A stretch of DNA of 64,000 nt from Aspidiotus rigidus. Lineage: Eukaryota > Arthropoda > Insecta > Hemiptera > Diaspididae. Positions 22,247-33,000 of the stretch are shown here, one piece after another. The DNA is taken from assembly GCA_035079385.1 (NCBI GenBank), contig JAVHKY010000025.1, positions 16,404,501 to 16,468,500 on the forward strand. The letters are read 5' to 3'. The translations under genes were made by a program, and so were the position numbers. Position 1 is the stretch's first letter, and the number at the start of each line of letters is the position of its first letter. The notes beneath the pieces are model-generated. The model searched no databases. It saw only the letters and a list, made by a program, of their open reading frames with translations, and had not been told where the DNA came from.

Positions 22247-23520
22247 ATGTTGACTCACAACTCCAATCGAAATTTGCGACTTCCATTCAAGTGTGATACA
22301 TGTGGAGAAACGTTTATAAAGAAATACCTTTTGCAGAGGCATACGTTGATCCATGAATCCAACCCAGATCTGAAATATTAATTTGATTGGGATGTTTGTG
22401 GAAGAAAAACGGCAAAAAATCGTGACTTAACAACACTTATTTTGATGCACAAATCTGATCCAGATTTAAAGTATCGATTTATATGTGATATTTGTGAGAG
22501 AAGATTTACAAGGAAGAGCAGTCTAAAGACGCATATGTTGATCCATGAAACTGACCGTGATCTGGGATATCAATTTTCGTGTGGTATTTGTGGGAGAAGA
22601 TTTACAAGGAAGAGCATTCTAAAGACGCATATGTTGATCCATCAATGTGACCCAGTTCTACGATACCAATTTGAATGCGATGTATGTGGCAAAAAATTTA
22701 CATATAAGAACGATCTGAGAAGGCACATTGTGTTGATCCACAAATCTGATCCAGACTTGAAGTATCAATTTATATGTGATATTTGTGGGAAAAAATCTAC
22801 AAGGAAAGGTGACCTAACAAGTCATATGTTGATCCACGAATCTGATCCAGGTTTAAAGTATCGATTTATATGTGATATTTGTGGGAAAAAATCTACAAGG
22901 AAAGGTGACCTAACAAGTCATATGTTGATCCACGAATCTGATCCAGGTTTAAAGTATCGATTTATATGTGATATTTGTGGAAAAAAATCTACAAGGAAAG
23001 GTGACCTAACAAGGCATATGTTGATCCACGAATCTGATCCAAAATTAAAGTATCGATTTGTATGTGATATTTGTGGGAAAGGATTTACACAAAAGTGCAG
23101 CTTGACAATGCATATTTTAACCCATTATTCTAACCCCAATTGTCAGAATCAATTCCAGTGCAACATTTGTGGGAAAATAACAACTCAAAAAGGCCATATT
23201 AAGGAGCATATGTTGATCCATGAATCTGACCCAGATCTAAAATATCGATTTGCATGTGGTATTTGTGGAAAAAAATTTGCTCAGAAAAGTAATTTGAAGA
23301 AGCATACGATGATCCATGAATCTAACCCAGATCTAAAATATCGATTTGTATGCGGTATTTGTGGAAAAAAATTTACCCAGAAAAGTAATTTGACGACGCA
23401 TATGATGATCCATGAATCTAACCCAGATCTGAAATAACAAGTTCGGTGTAATATCTGTGAAAAAAAAATTTACATTGACAAAGAATCTGAAAAAGCATAT
23501 CATAGCCCATGAAACTAGAC
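22247..23520 (+). CDS. C2H2 zinc-finger array protein, edges degraded
   Basis: The main open frame is 22442-23437, 331 codons, with ten C2H2 fingers (C-x2-C-x12-H-x3/4-H). Fingers repeat every 33 residues and are joined by a linker of the type H-E-S-D-P-D-L-K-Y-R-F instead of the usual T-G-E-K-P. Fingers 4-6 (about 22760-23050) are nearly identical at the DNA level. An upstream ATG at 22247 begins another finger in the same frame, which is closed by TAA at 22379-22381 in the linker. Beyond the stop near 23436 a further finger continues with a frameshift. The array was therefore longer and is either eroding or wrongly bounded here. A DNA-binding nuclear role is the family expectation. A 5' exon supplying another start is possible. 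Confidence 0.7.
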
Positions 23521-24300
23521 CAAATTAAAATCATCGAAATGCTCCACCTACCTATCATGATTGAGCTGACAGAGCTTAATACATTCTTACCTCCGATTAT
23601 TGTCATAGTAAATGAATAGTTCCCTCAATCGTCTAGATTATAGTATTTGAATGAGTACATTGCATTGTACAATTTTAATATAGTGATTACCTACTCCTTG
23701 TTGTTTTCTAATTTAGCTGTTATTAATCTTTTCAAAATATTATGATTTATTTACCTGACTAAAATATGACTAGAGAATTTTTACTGGCATGGTAGAAGTT
23801 ATTTTAAAGAAGCAAGCCGCAATAATTATTGGAATGTATAAATGATATATATCGGGTACTTGTAAATTTGAGTGAAATGTTGTGAATTAGAAAACTATTC
23901 TTTTAGTTTCCTTTATTTTCAGATCAGAATCAAAGTTACTTGGAATTTTACTTTATTAGTCAAGTACTTTACACATTATTATCATGGTACATGACTGCAA
24001 GGTATATATTTATGACTAGAGTTAGGATTTCCATGATACTGCATGTTCTTCTTGGTAACTGGTAGGCTAAATTTGATCGAAAATATGGATTAATCATGCA
24101 AAAAGGCCAAACGTGCGGTGAAAATACTAAAAAGTGCAATGAAAACGTGCAATAAAAACGGCGAATCGTGCATTATACTTGAAGCTTTAAAATAGTCCTA
24201 AATTAATATATGGAGGAAGAATAGGGAAAAATCGATTTAAAATTGAGAAATACGCGAATTAAAATTTAAAGTTACTATTTTCTCTAGGCTTGTGTCGATA
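23521..24300. other. Spacer without recognised gene
   Basis: AT-rich sequence after the zinc-finger gene. No coding frame or repeat can be supported. Confidence 0.35.
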
Positions 24301-24312
24301 AAACTATGACGT

Positions 24313-24700
24313 TTACTGGTCAAAGTAAGTTTGTACCTGAAATGTACTGAGTTTCTCCGGGTTCATAGTTTCAGGAAATTTGCCCTCATCGACTTCCTGA
24401 AAGAACTGTAATCCATCGTTTTTGTTAAAAATAAAATCGAATTCGTCGCAAAGTACGACTCCGCTATTTTTCGGTATCGAGGCTATTTTATTTCGGACGT
24501 TATCTAAAGCCTCTAACTGCTCGGCCGCAAAGACAAATTTTCCCATCCAATTCTGTCATTTCGGCGGGTAAATAACTCGCGTAAATTTTTATGAAGGCAA
24601 ATTCCCGGACAACCTTTGCACAACACATCACAGCTTTAAGCTTCTGAATGCTAACAGCGTCATCTTCAGTAACTTTCTTACAAACGTGAAACGTGCAAAA
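24313..24700 (-). pseudogene. Broken unidentified ORF
   Basis: A minus-strand frame of 77 codons (24546-24313) has protein-like composition and an L-C-D-E-F-D-F box. Upstream, in another frame, about 45 further protein-like residues run from about 24690 to 24550 and meet it at a one-base shift around 24545. I do not recognise the family. The acidic box resembles a Walker B or DEAD-type motif, but that alone is weak. It looks like an exon or intronless copy that has decayed. Confidence 0.35.
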
Positions 24701-25200
24701 ACGCGTGCAATTGAAAATTTCACAGGAAGTCCCCTACATGCATCTCTAGATCTTGAACAGGACTTACCTACTGCTTTTTTTCTAATGGTTCCTGAAAACT
24801 TTTTCTTGAGATGATTTCATTTTAATTGAATTTAGGCTTAAGTACGATTCGATTCAACCCTTGTAAATATTTATGGAGATTATATTTGAACTTGAATTAA
24901 ATCGCTGCTCTGTTTTCCTCCACTTCGAATATTCTGAATAATTTTGAGGACGTATGATACATAGGAAAGAAGGAAAACATCACAACTACTCAACCGCAGT
25001 AGTTTTTATTATACAACTATCGGTTGGCGGCGCGCCTGACTGCCAGCTGTGTGTTGAGTGGATATAATGTGTTTTGTAAATATTTGGATTTCAACGGTAA
25101 GAGCTAACTTGACAGGTAAAGGCTGTATTGCAGCAAAAAACGGACTAATTCAATATTTTACCAGTCGCAATCATTAAGGAAGTGGATGGACAGAACTCTC
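24701..25200. other. Spacer without recognised gene
   Basis: No coding frame or mobile element recognised between the broken ORF and the CT microsatellite. Confidence 0.3.
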
Positions 25201-25206
25201 TTTCTC

Positions 25207-25363
<157 letters not shown>

Positions 25364-25454
25364 ACATTTGATAAGCGCTGCTGAAACACATTTTCAATAA
25401 GTAGGTAATGCTGAAACACATATTTGCTCTGCAATCCTGAGATGTACCGTTTAT

Positions 25455-26035
25455 TTAATTAACAACGCTGAACCATATATTTGGTGAACCACATATTCTA
25501 TAATAATGCTAAACTGTATATTTGGTAAGCAATGGTGAACCACATATTCCATAAGCAATGCTGAACCAAATATTCCGTAAGCGATGCTGAACCACATATT
25601 CCATAAGCAATACTGAACCACATATTCCATAAATAATACTGAACCACATATTCCATAAGAAATACTGAACCACCTATTCCATAAACAATATTGAACGACA
25701 TATTCCATAAGCAATGTTGAACCTCATATTTCATAGGCAAAGCTGAACCACATATCCCGTTAGCAATACTGAACCACGTATTCCATAAACAATACTGAAC
25801 CACATATTCCATAAGCAACGTTGAACCACATATTCCATAAGCAATGTTGAACCACATATTCCATAAACAATATTGAACGACATATTCCATAAGCAATACT
25901 GAACCACATATTCCAGAAGCAATGCTGAAACACATATACCATAAGCAATGCTGAACCACATATTTGCAATTCAATGCTGGACCAGCTGTTTGATATGAAA
26001 TTCTGAACCACATATTCTTCATTTAATGCTGAACT
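25455..26035. repeat. 26-bp minisatellite
   Basis: About twenty imperfect tandem copies of a 26-bp unit (core CTGAACCACATATTCCATAA followed by GCAATA). Because 26 is not a multiple of three, all frames stay open by chance, producing long but meaningless ORFs. One or two units also occur at about 18482-18515. Confidence 0.9.
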
Positions 26036-26129
26036 GTAAAGGACTCGGAAAAATTTCAAGTGTTGAGCTATATAATTATGATAGGAGGGGGGATTCGAAA
26101 AATATTGACTCTCGAGCTATCATGATAGG

Positions 26130-26420
26130 AGAGGGACTTGGAAAAATTCTTGGGCCATCAAGTTTTCCACTCCTGCAATAGCATCTAATTTTTTTCTTTT
26201 CTTTTTAATTCCGTTCAAAACGCGAAAATCATCGTTAAAGGATTGTATAAATGAATCAAACTCACCACAACAAAGGAGGGAAGATAACCTTGAATGGACC
26301 AAGTGGTCAAGTCTTGTAGTAATATTAAGCTGTCCATACTACCTTCTCAATTCCGTTCTGATCCATTAGAGCGTTATGAGATTTTCCAACTTTTTCGCAG
26401 TCGGAATAAAATCGAAATTT
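26130..26420 (-). mobile_element. Penelope-like element fragment
   Basis: Minus-strand match to the N-terminal part of the element at 15720-15950, sharing the L-N-L-M-V-H-S-R-L-S region and the GTTCTGATCCA block. Degraded and without an intact frame. Confidence 0.5.
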
Positions 26421-26897
26421 CACGAAGTTTGGTCTTAGATGGAATTGAAGACACTTTCGCAGAAAACAAATATGAGAGGCGTAAGACAATCGTTGGGTTC
26501 GAAACTTCCAAAATAAGAACAGTAAATACGCCACGCTAGCTTTATTAATAGAGTTAATTTGTCATAACTCATAATGTTTAAGCATAAAATTGAAGAACAA
26601 ATTAACTCTGTACAATAGGTTTAAGCCTAGTATAAAATAGCCTAAGTCTACTAAACTGTATGTATATACGACTAGTATAGGCCTACAAACAATGTAAAGG
26701 AGAGGCCAGACGGACACACGGACGTAAATTTCTTAATTAGGGTGGGCGGTCAGAGGAATTTTTTCAAGTGTCAAGGTCATGTTTGTGCGGACGTACGGAC
26801 GCATATTTTGGAATTAGGGTAGGTCGCTAAAACGTGTCAAAATCAATACTTTAAACAAATAAATGAATAAACACAGCTCGATCCCACCAGTCAGCAA
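26421..26897. other. Spacer below the second GH35 gene
   Basis: Contains two imperfect copies (about 26705-26765 and 26785-26835) of a block with CGGACG and AATTAGGGT. No gene recognised. Confidence 0.3.
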
Positions 26898-26903
26898 TTT
26901 ATT
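26898..26903 (-). other. Polyadenylation signal of the second GH35-like gene
   Basis: Minus-strand AATAAA, 107 bases past the stop at 27010, in sequence similar to that around the signal of the first copy. Confidence 0.55.
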
Positions 26904-27009
26904 TTAAAACAACTCCTTAAAAACAGATTGAAGGCAATTATATACAAATAGTTTAAAAATTAAATCGTGATTCTTCAGACATTAATTACCGACAAACTTC
27001 AGAAAAGTT

Positions 27010-30000
27010 CTAGCCCGGTTTATGCCACTTTGGTGTGTCTGTGAAATAAATTGATGGATCGCCCTCTATCGCCCCGAAAGGTACAAATAATGCAATCCAA
27101 TTTTTTTTCGGATGAACTAGTAAACAACTTCTCGGGACAAATACGGTGACTTGAGGTCCAACATTTGCCCAAAATCGGCCAAGAGAGCAATTATTTATAA
27201 AGACCGCTCCCTGAAATACCAATTAACGATCGATGCAAACGAGTTAATATTAGTAGGCTCATAGAACGGTTTACGCTATAGATTTAATAATAAGTTGTTC
27301 ACTTAAATACTGGAAACTGAACTAATAAGTGTAGGCTAGCTTCTACAGAAATTTTCCCTGTGTAATCCTGAGCTTGTATTTTTGATTTCGGCTACCATAA
27401 GTTGTCTCGATAACAATTTAAATTTGGGATGCGAAACAGCACTCTTATTGAAATGTGATTTATTTAGGAGATACGCGACTACTCAAAACTGGTCATTAGC
27501 TCGCGTTGATTCGATTGTACAATAATTGTCTTACAAATTTGTTTTATAATTGAAGAATTCGGAAGAATTAGGTAGAATGAAGGCAGACGAGGGATGTTGG
27601 ATAGTGCGGAGGATGGGTTTCGAGGACGGGACATGAGAAGAGATGTTGACCGGTAAGGTTATCTGAATATCAGTAGTTACACGGCGGAAGGTCGTGAAGA
27701 CCTAGGAGGAGGTGAGAGCGATTCGGGCATGGTCCCACACGGGAAAGGGACTTCGAACAAGTTTTTACAATGTTTCCATGAAGATTTTCGAGTCGTAAGC
27801 TTGTTTTGTCCTCTAATCTCCCCTCCACAACCCTTATTGACTCAAATTCATTGGTGTCATCACTGATGAGGTGCCTTTTCAATTATTGACATCATTGATG
27901 ATGTCATCGATGATGTCATGGTAGCTTGACAATTTATTCAAAAGTAGCTCCTGTCTTACACAAAATACAATCTTGTTTATAAATCTGTGTATTCTATCCA
28001 ATATGATGACCGTACTGTGGTTGACTTTTCAGTGTGGTTTGGAAAGTGATCTGGGGCTTGCAAACTTCAGAGGGGGGTGAAGGTTTTTTCCCTCATTCTC
28101 CTTCTTTCACCTCCTTCCTATGTTCAATTTGTTCGCCTAAAGGATAATGTATCCACGTGTCCCCAGTCAGTTTGAAGGCTAGCATTTGCTCTCTAAAACA
28201 CTGAACAGAGAACTGGTTTGTAGATTTTTAACTCTTGTTTACTGGAAGATACTGATCTGGGTCTAATCCAGTTTGGTTTATTTTCTCTAATTTGATGAAG
28301 GTATGTCGTGTAATTTGAAATGTTCCACAAGGTAAGACAAAATAAATTCTACAGTCAACTCACAACTCAGATCCATCTTTCCATTTTTGTTCTCTTCGGA
28401 CTACAAATCACAAAATATTCCCACATTCTCAAGTAAACGACGTATTTTGAAAAAAGACTATAGCAATTGGTTTAGCGCGAACAGTAATTCTCTTAAATTA
28501 TTCGGAATATTGAAGAGTTGGCCGGAACTAGCGCCTTCTTCTAGGAAATCTCGTCAAAATATTCTCTCGACATAACGATCGCCATCATATCAAAAAAAAA
28601 AAAAACCTCGGACGAACATAAATCCTCTATATTTCTTTTTTAAGATACTAGGTCTGAAACTCACCTCTTCCCAGCCTGAAAAGTCGATATAAGTGTCCAA
28701 TGGCGTGGCCTGGGCTGGTAAGACTAATTCTCCTACAAAAAACGCAGGGAAATTAGGTTTAGGTTCGTAATCTGGATAGAATGGTGTGTTGTATTTCCGT
28801 AACCAAGATATGTCCTTGAATGGAAGGCCCGTCATGGACCACGAAACGAAAGGTTTCCCGTCATCCTGAATCGGCGCATCAAGCAAGCCCTAAATTGAAG
28901 CAAATCATAAAACTGCGTCGAAATAACTTAAAATAATGGGTATTTGTCATCGCTTCAAAACTCACTTTTGGATCGTTCATATCACCATAACTTATTCGTC
29001 CTTGATTCTCGACTAGAATTCTTATCAAGTAACCTTGAAAAGATCCAATTGTGTGGTTGGTCTTTTTCGTATACTCGTTACGTCTTCTAATATCCCTTCT
29101 CTGCACTTTAGGTTCCGTAGGCTGAAAAATATTATTGTACTTTTGCAGATAAGATTCATGACCTATGGCTCTTGGCTATTGTTATTATGAAATACGAACC
29201 TTAGATGTATAGACGTACCATTTGTCCGCAAAGCCATGAATAAGCGTAAAATCCGTATACCCATTTGCAAAGATTTTTCTTTCTGGAATCTGGGTTATGT
29301 AAAATGCGTAACCGTACGGTAAACCAATTCGTGCCATTGTTTCTGGATGTTCAGAATAGAATTCTATTCTGTCACTTATGCTATGGATTACATAGACTAA
29401 TTCTGCTGTCAAGTTCAAGTGAATTAACCCATACTTTCCTTTTCTACGCGCCGATTTTGGTGCAAAATCATCTGGTGCAGTATAGTTACCATGCTGCAAA
29501 AAATTATCCTTCAGTGTACCACATTTACAACCTCCATTAGTTGTGGATCAAGTCTTTGAAAGGATTACAAAAATGCTTTTTAGGACAGTTGTTTTGGACG
29601 GTGAAAATATTAGGAGGAAATTGTCAAGTTGAAAGAGTCGTCGCCTTTCCCTTACATAGAATGAGGTATACTTGCAAATTCGGACAGAGTGCTTATCCTG
29701 CATTGGCAAAACCAATACTGTATGCTGATTGATGCAATTTGGACTAAAAGGTGAAGATGCGAAAAAAAGTTCTCTAAAGTAGAACTCATCTAAAAGATAA
29801 GTGTATGAGAGCTACAGCACACCTTATTTGAATATGAGATGTGAGCGGGTCAAGCTTAGTCGGTCTCTTCAAGAAATCGACGCCTGCCCCGAGTAGCCTG
29901 GTATCCACCATGCTGGGTTCCGAGGAAGTATGGATTCAGGTGTCTGCATTTGCGGCCACCGTCAGAAGAAGAAGATGGACCAGGAATGGAATGGACAAAT

Positions 30001-33000
30001 GCAGAACCACGCTATGGCCTACTCGACACCTGCGTACCATCCAACATCCAGATGTGCAGGAAAAAGAGGCAGATCATCCCTGAAGAAATAAGAGGATGAA
30101 GAGACTCAGACAGCGATCTTCTGTGTGTAATGTGGTGGTATTGTTGTTGTGTGTGTGTTCTAATACTAGGTTGACAACGTCAAGGACAGGGGGAGTAGGA
30201 AAAATTTCGACTCTTGAACTTTTTTATGATAGGAGAGGGAATAATTTCGACCTCTAAGCTATTTATGATAGGAGGCCAACTTGGAAAAATAGCGCGGGTC
30301 GAGGTTGATGAAGTTACGGAGAGGGGGGGGGGGACTTGAAAAAACTTCCGACTCTTGAGCTATTTATGATAGGAGGGAAATTGGAAAAATATCAACTCGC
30401 GGTTCGAGGTTGATGACGTCACGGAGAGAGGGGAGGACTACGAAAAACTTTGACTCTTGAGTTATTTATGATAGGAGGGGGACTTATAATAATTTCGACT
30501 CGCGCTCGAGGTTCGAGGATGATGCAATTACGGAGAGGAGGGGGGGGGACTTGGAGAAATTTCGACTCGCGGTTGATGACGTCATAGGCAGGGAGGGGGA
30601 CTTGGAAAAACATCGACTCTTGAGCTATTTGTGATAGGAGGGGGTTTTAAAATAATTTCGACTCGCGCTCGCGGTTCGAGGATGATGAAGTTACGGAGAG
30701 GGGGGGGGGGACTTGAAAAAATTTCGACTCTTTAGCTATTTATGATAGGAGGGAACTTGAAAAAATTTCAACTCGCGGTTCGAGGTTGATGACGTCATGG
30801 AGAGAGGGGAGGACTACGAAAAACTTCGACTCTTGAGCTATTTATGATAGGAGGGGGACTTCAAAAATTTTGACTCGTGGTCGCGGTCCAAGGTTGACAA
30901 CGTCACAAGGTTGACGACGCCAAGGAGCGGGGGGGAGTTCGAAAAATTTCGACTCGATCGACGTGGATGACCGTGAGGAGACGGGCGGGGGACTTGGGAA
31001 ATCTCCCGACTCTTGAGCTATTTATGATAGGAAGGGGACTTTGAAAAACTTTAACTCGCGCTCGCGGTTCGAGGTTGATGACGTCACGGAGAGGGGGGGG
31101 GACTCGTAAAAATGTTCATTCTCGAGGCTAATATGATAGGAGGGAGGAGGGGACACAGAGAACCTGTTTTATGGAGCACCTTGGAAGGACATTTTGTGTC
31201 TTATGGTGTTGCATATCATTCATTGAAGGGGCTAAGTTTTCCGCAGTGGTATAAGATTCTTGCGGGCTCCCTGTTCGTCGTTACAAAACTTGCAACGGCA
31301 TCCCAATTTTTTTTTCTTAGATTCTACTCATTAAACGCTTTCTCTTGGTATAACATAACTTGAAAACAATATTTCGCGTGGTATAATTTCGCTCAAAGGG
31401 GTTCATAATATATCAGTGAACAGTCCTGTATTCACAAATTTTGCGCCCACATCAACCCATTTACTAAAAAATTACAATTGTATCCCAAGTATTTAGAAGT
31501 AGAGACACTCCAGACGCTATGTACCAAGTTAACCATCTACTTTCATCTGCCCTCGTGAGCACTTTTTGTTATCACTCAAGAAATAATTGCAAGCTCACTC
31601 AGTTCACAAAGTTGCTAATTGTATTGATGCAAAGTTGCTTACTTCGGCCAGTACATCAAGTATATCAAAATACTTTTGGGTGTAATCACCTGCCTCATCT
31701 AGTGGTGCATCGTAGTCGTATGAAGTACAAATAGATCGGTAAGTCTTTCTGCCATAGCCGTCTAGGCGATAACTGGCTCCTGAAACATTTCCAAACACAA
31801 GAACAGTTGAAGAGTGGAGGAGTTCTTATGGCACAGACTACCATCTTCCACATTGCGTCATTAGTTAATAATTTTCCCCGAAAAAACTATGGAATTATGG
31901 TAACAATCGAGTCCAGAGAGTTGAGAACGTTTCTCATCCAGTAAATGTTTCAGGTCTTGTACTTGGTGCATTAGATATTGGTCTCACACATGGGATTTTT
32001 TCGCATCACATGAGTCATTTAATGGTCAATTTTGTAATAATTGCTGCAAGGACGCACAATCTTCTGCCCCTTTCCTTTGGAATATGAACCTAGGACTTCT
32101 CGTGTGTACGAGAAGGCGGGCCTTAGATTTTGTCCATAATCCAATTCTAAGTTCGTCTCAGGTTATAAAAGGGATCGAACTTGTCTGCTGGTGTGTTACG
32201 TAGTTGTTACTAGACTGCACACATACACATGAACAAATGATTGCGAGTATCTACCTAAGGCATTAAACAAGAGACAATAACCTGCACATCATTGGGAAAT
32301 TCCAATTCAGGTTTCAGAAGTTATTGAAAGATGATGTTGGACGACGGGACTGCACGTATACAAGATGTAACGTATTATGAAGCCCAAGATCCCATACCGG
32401 GCCAAAGTGTATGGAAAGAGGTATTCTCAGATCAACGGTGGAGAAAAGCAACCCACATAGGACACGTCACATGGCTTTGTATCACTAGCGCCAAATTCAT
32501 TAGATTAAACTCAGCACACCACATATTACACCGTGCAGCAAATTTATTAGTCCACATCTTTATGTTCAATATTTATGGTGAATCCCGAATAATGTTGCGT
32601 TCAACCTAGCGACTCCGTAGTAATCGTGTACGAACCGTTTGAAATATTTTTGTATTGAAGGGTAACAAAATCGTTTGTTATTTCAGCTTACCGTTCTTGA
32701 AATAAAAATTAGTTCCACCAAAAAACATATAATATATAAAATTTGCTTTCATGTCCAGTAGGTCTAAAGTGGCTTTTTTGACTATCGCCGAGTCCATAAG
32801 TTTTATCTCTTCATCCCAATAGCAAGGGTAACCAATATATAATTGTGAGTTCACGAGCGGTCCACGTGCTGAGTGATGACGCATTTCACGAAATTTCCAC
32901 TTCATGTCATCACCTGAAAACATAATCTAGTTATGAAAACAACCAATGAGTATTACATTACTGATCAAATTTTTACTTGGTCCAAAGTTTATGGTGGCAT

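Noticed and set aside
25455..26035. CRISPR-like array
   Set aside because: Units are directly adjacent with no unique spacers, and the DNA is eukaryotic. It is a minisatellite.
25451..26059. Several overlapping ORFs with repeated W-F-S-I-A-Y-G-I-C-G-S units
   Set aside because: A 26-bp minisatellite without stops opens all three frames. The repeat explains the similarity between the frames, and no start, splice or promoter context supports a protein.
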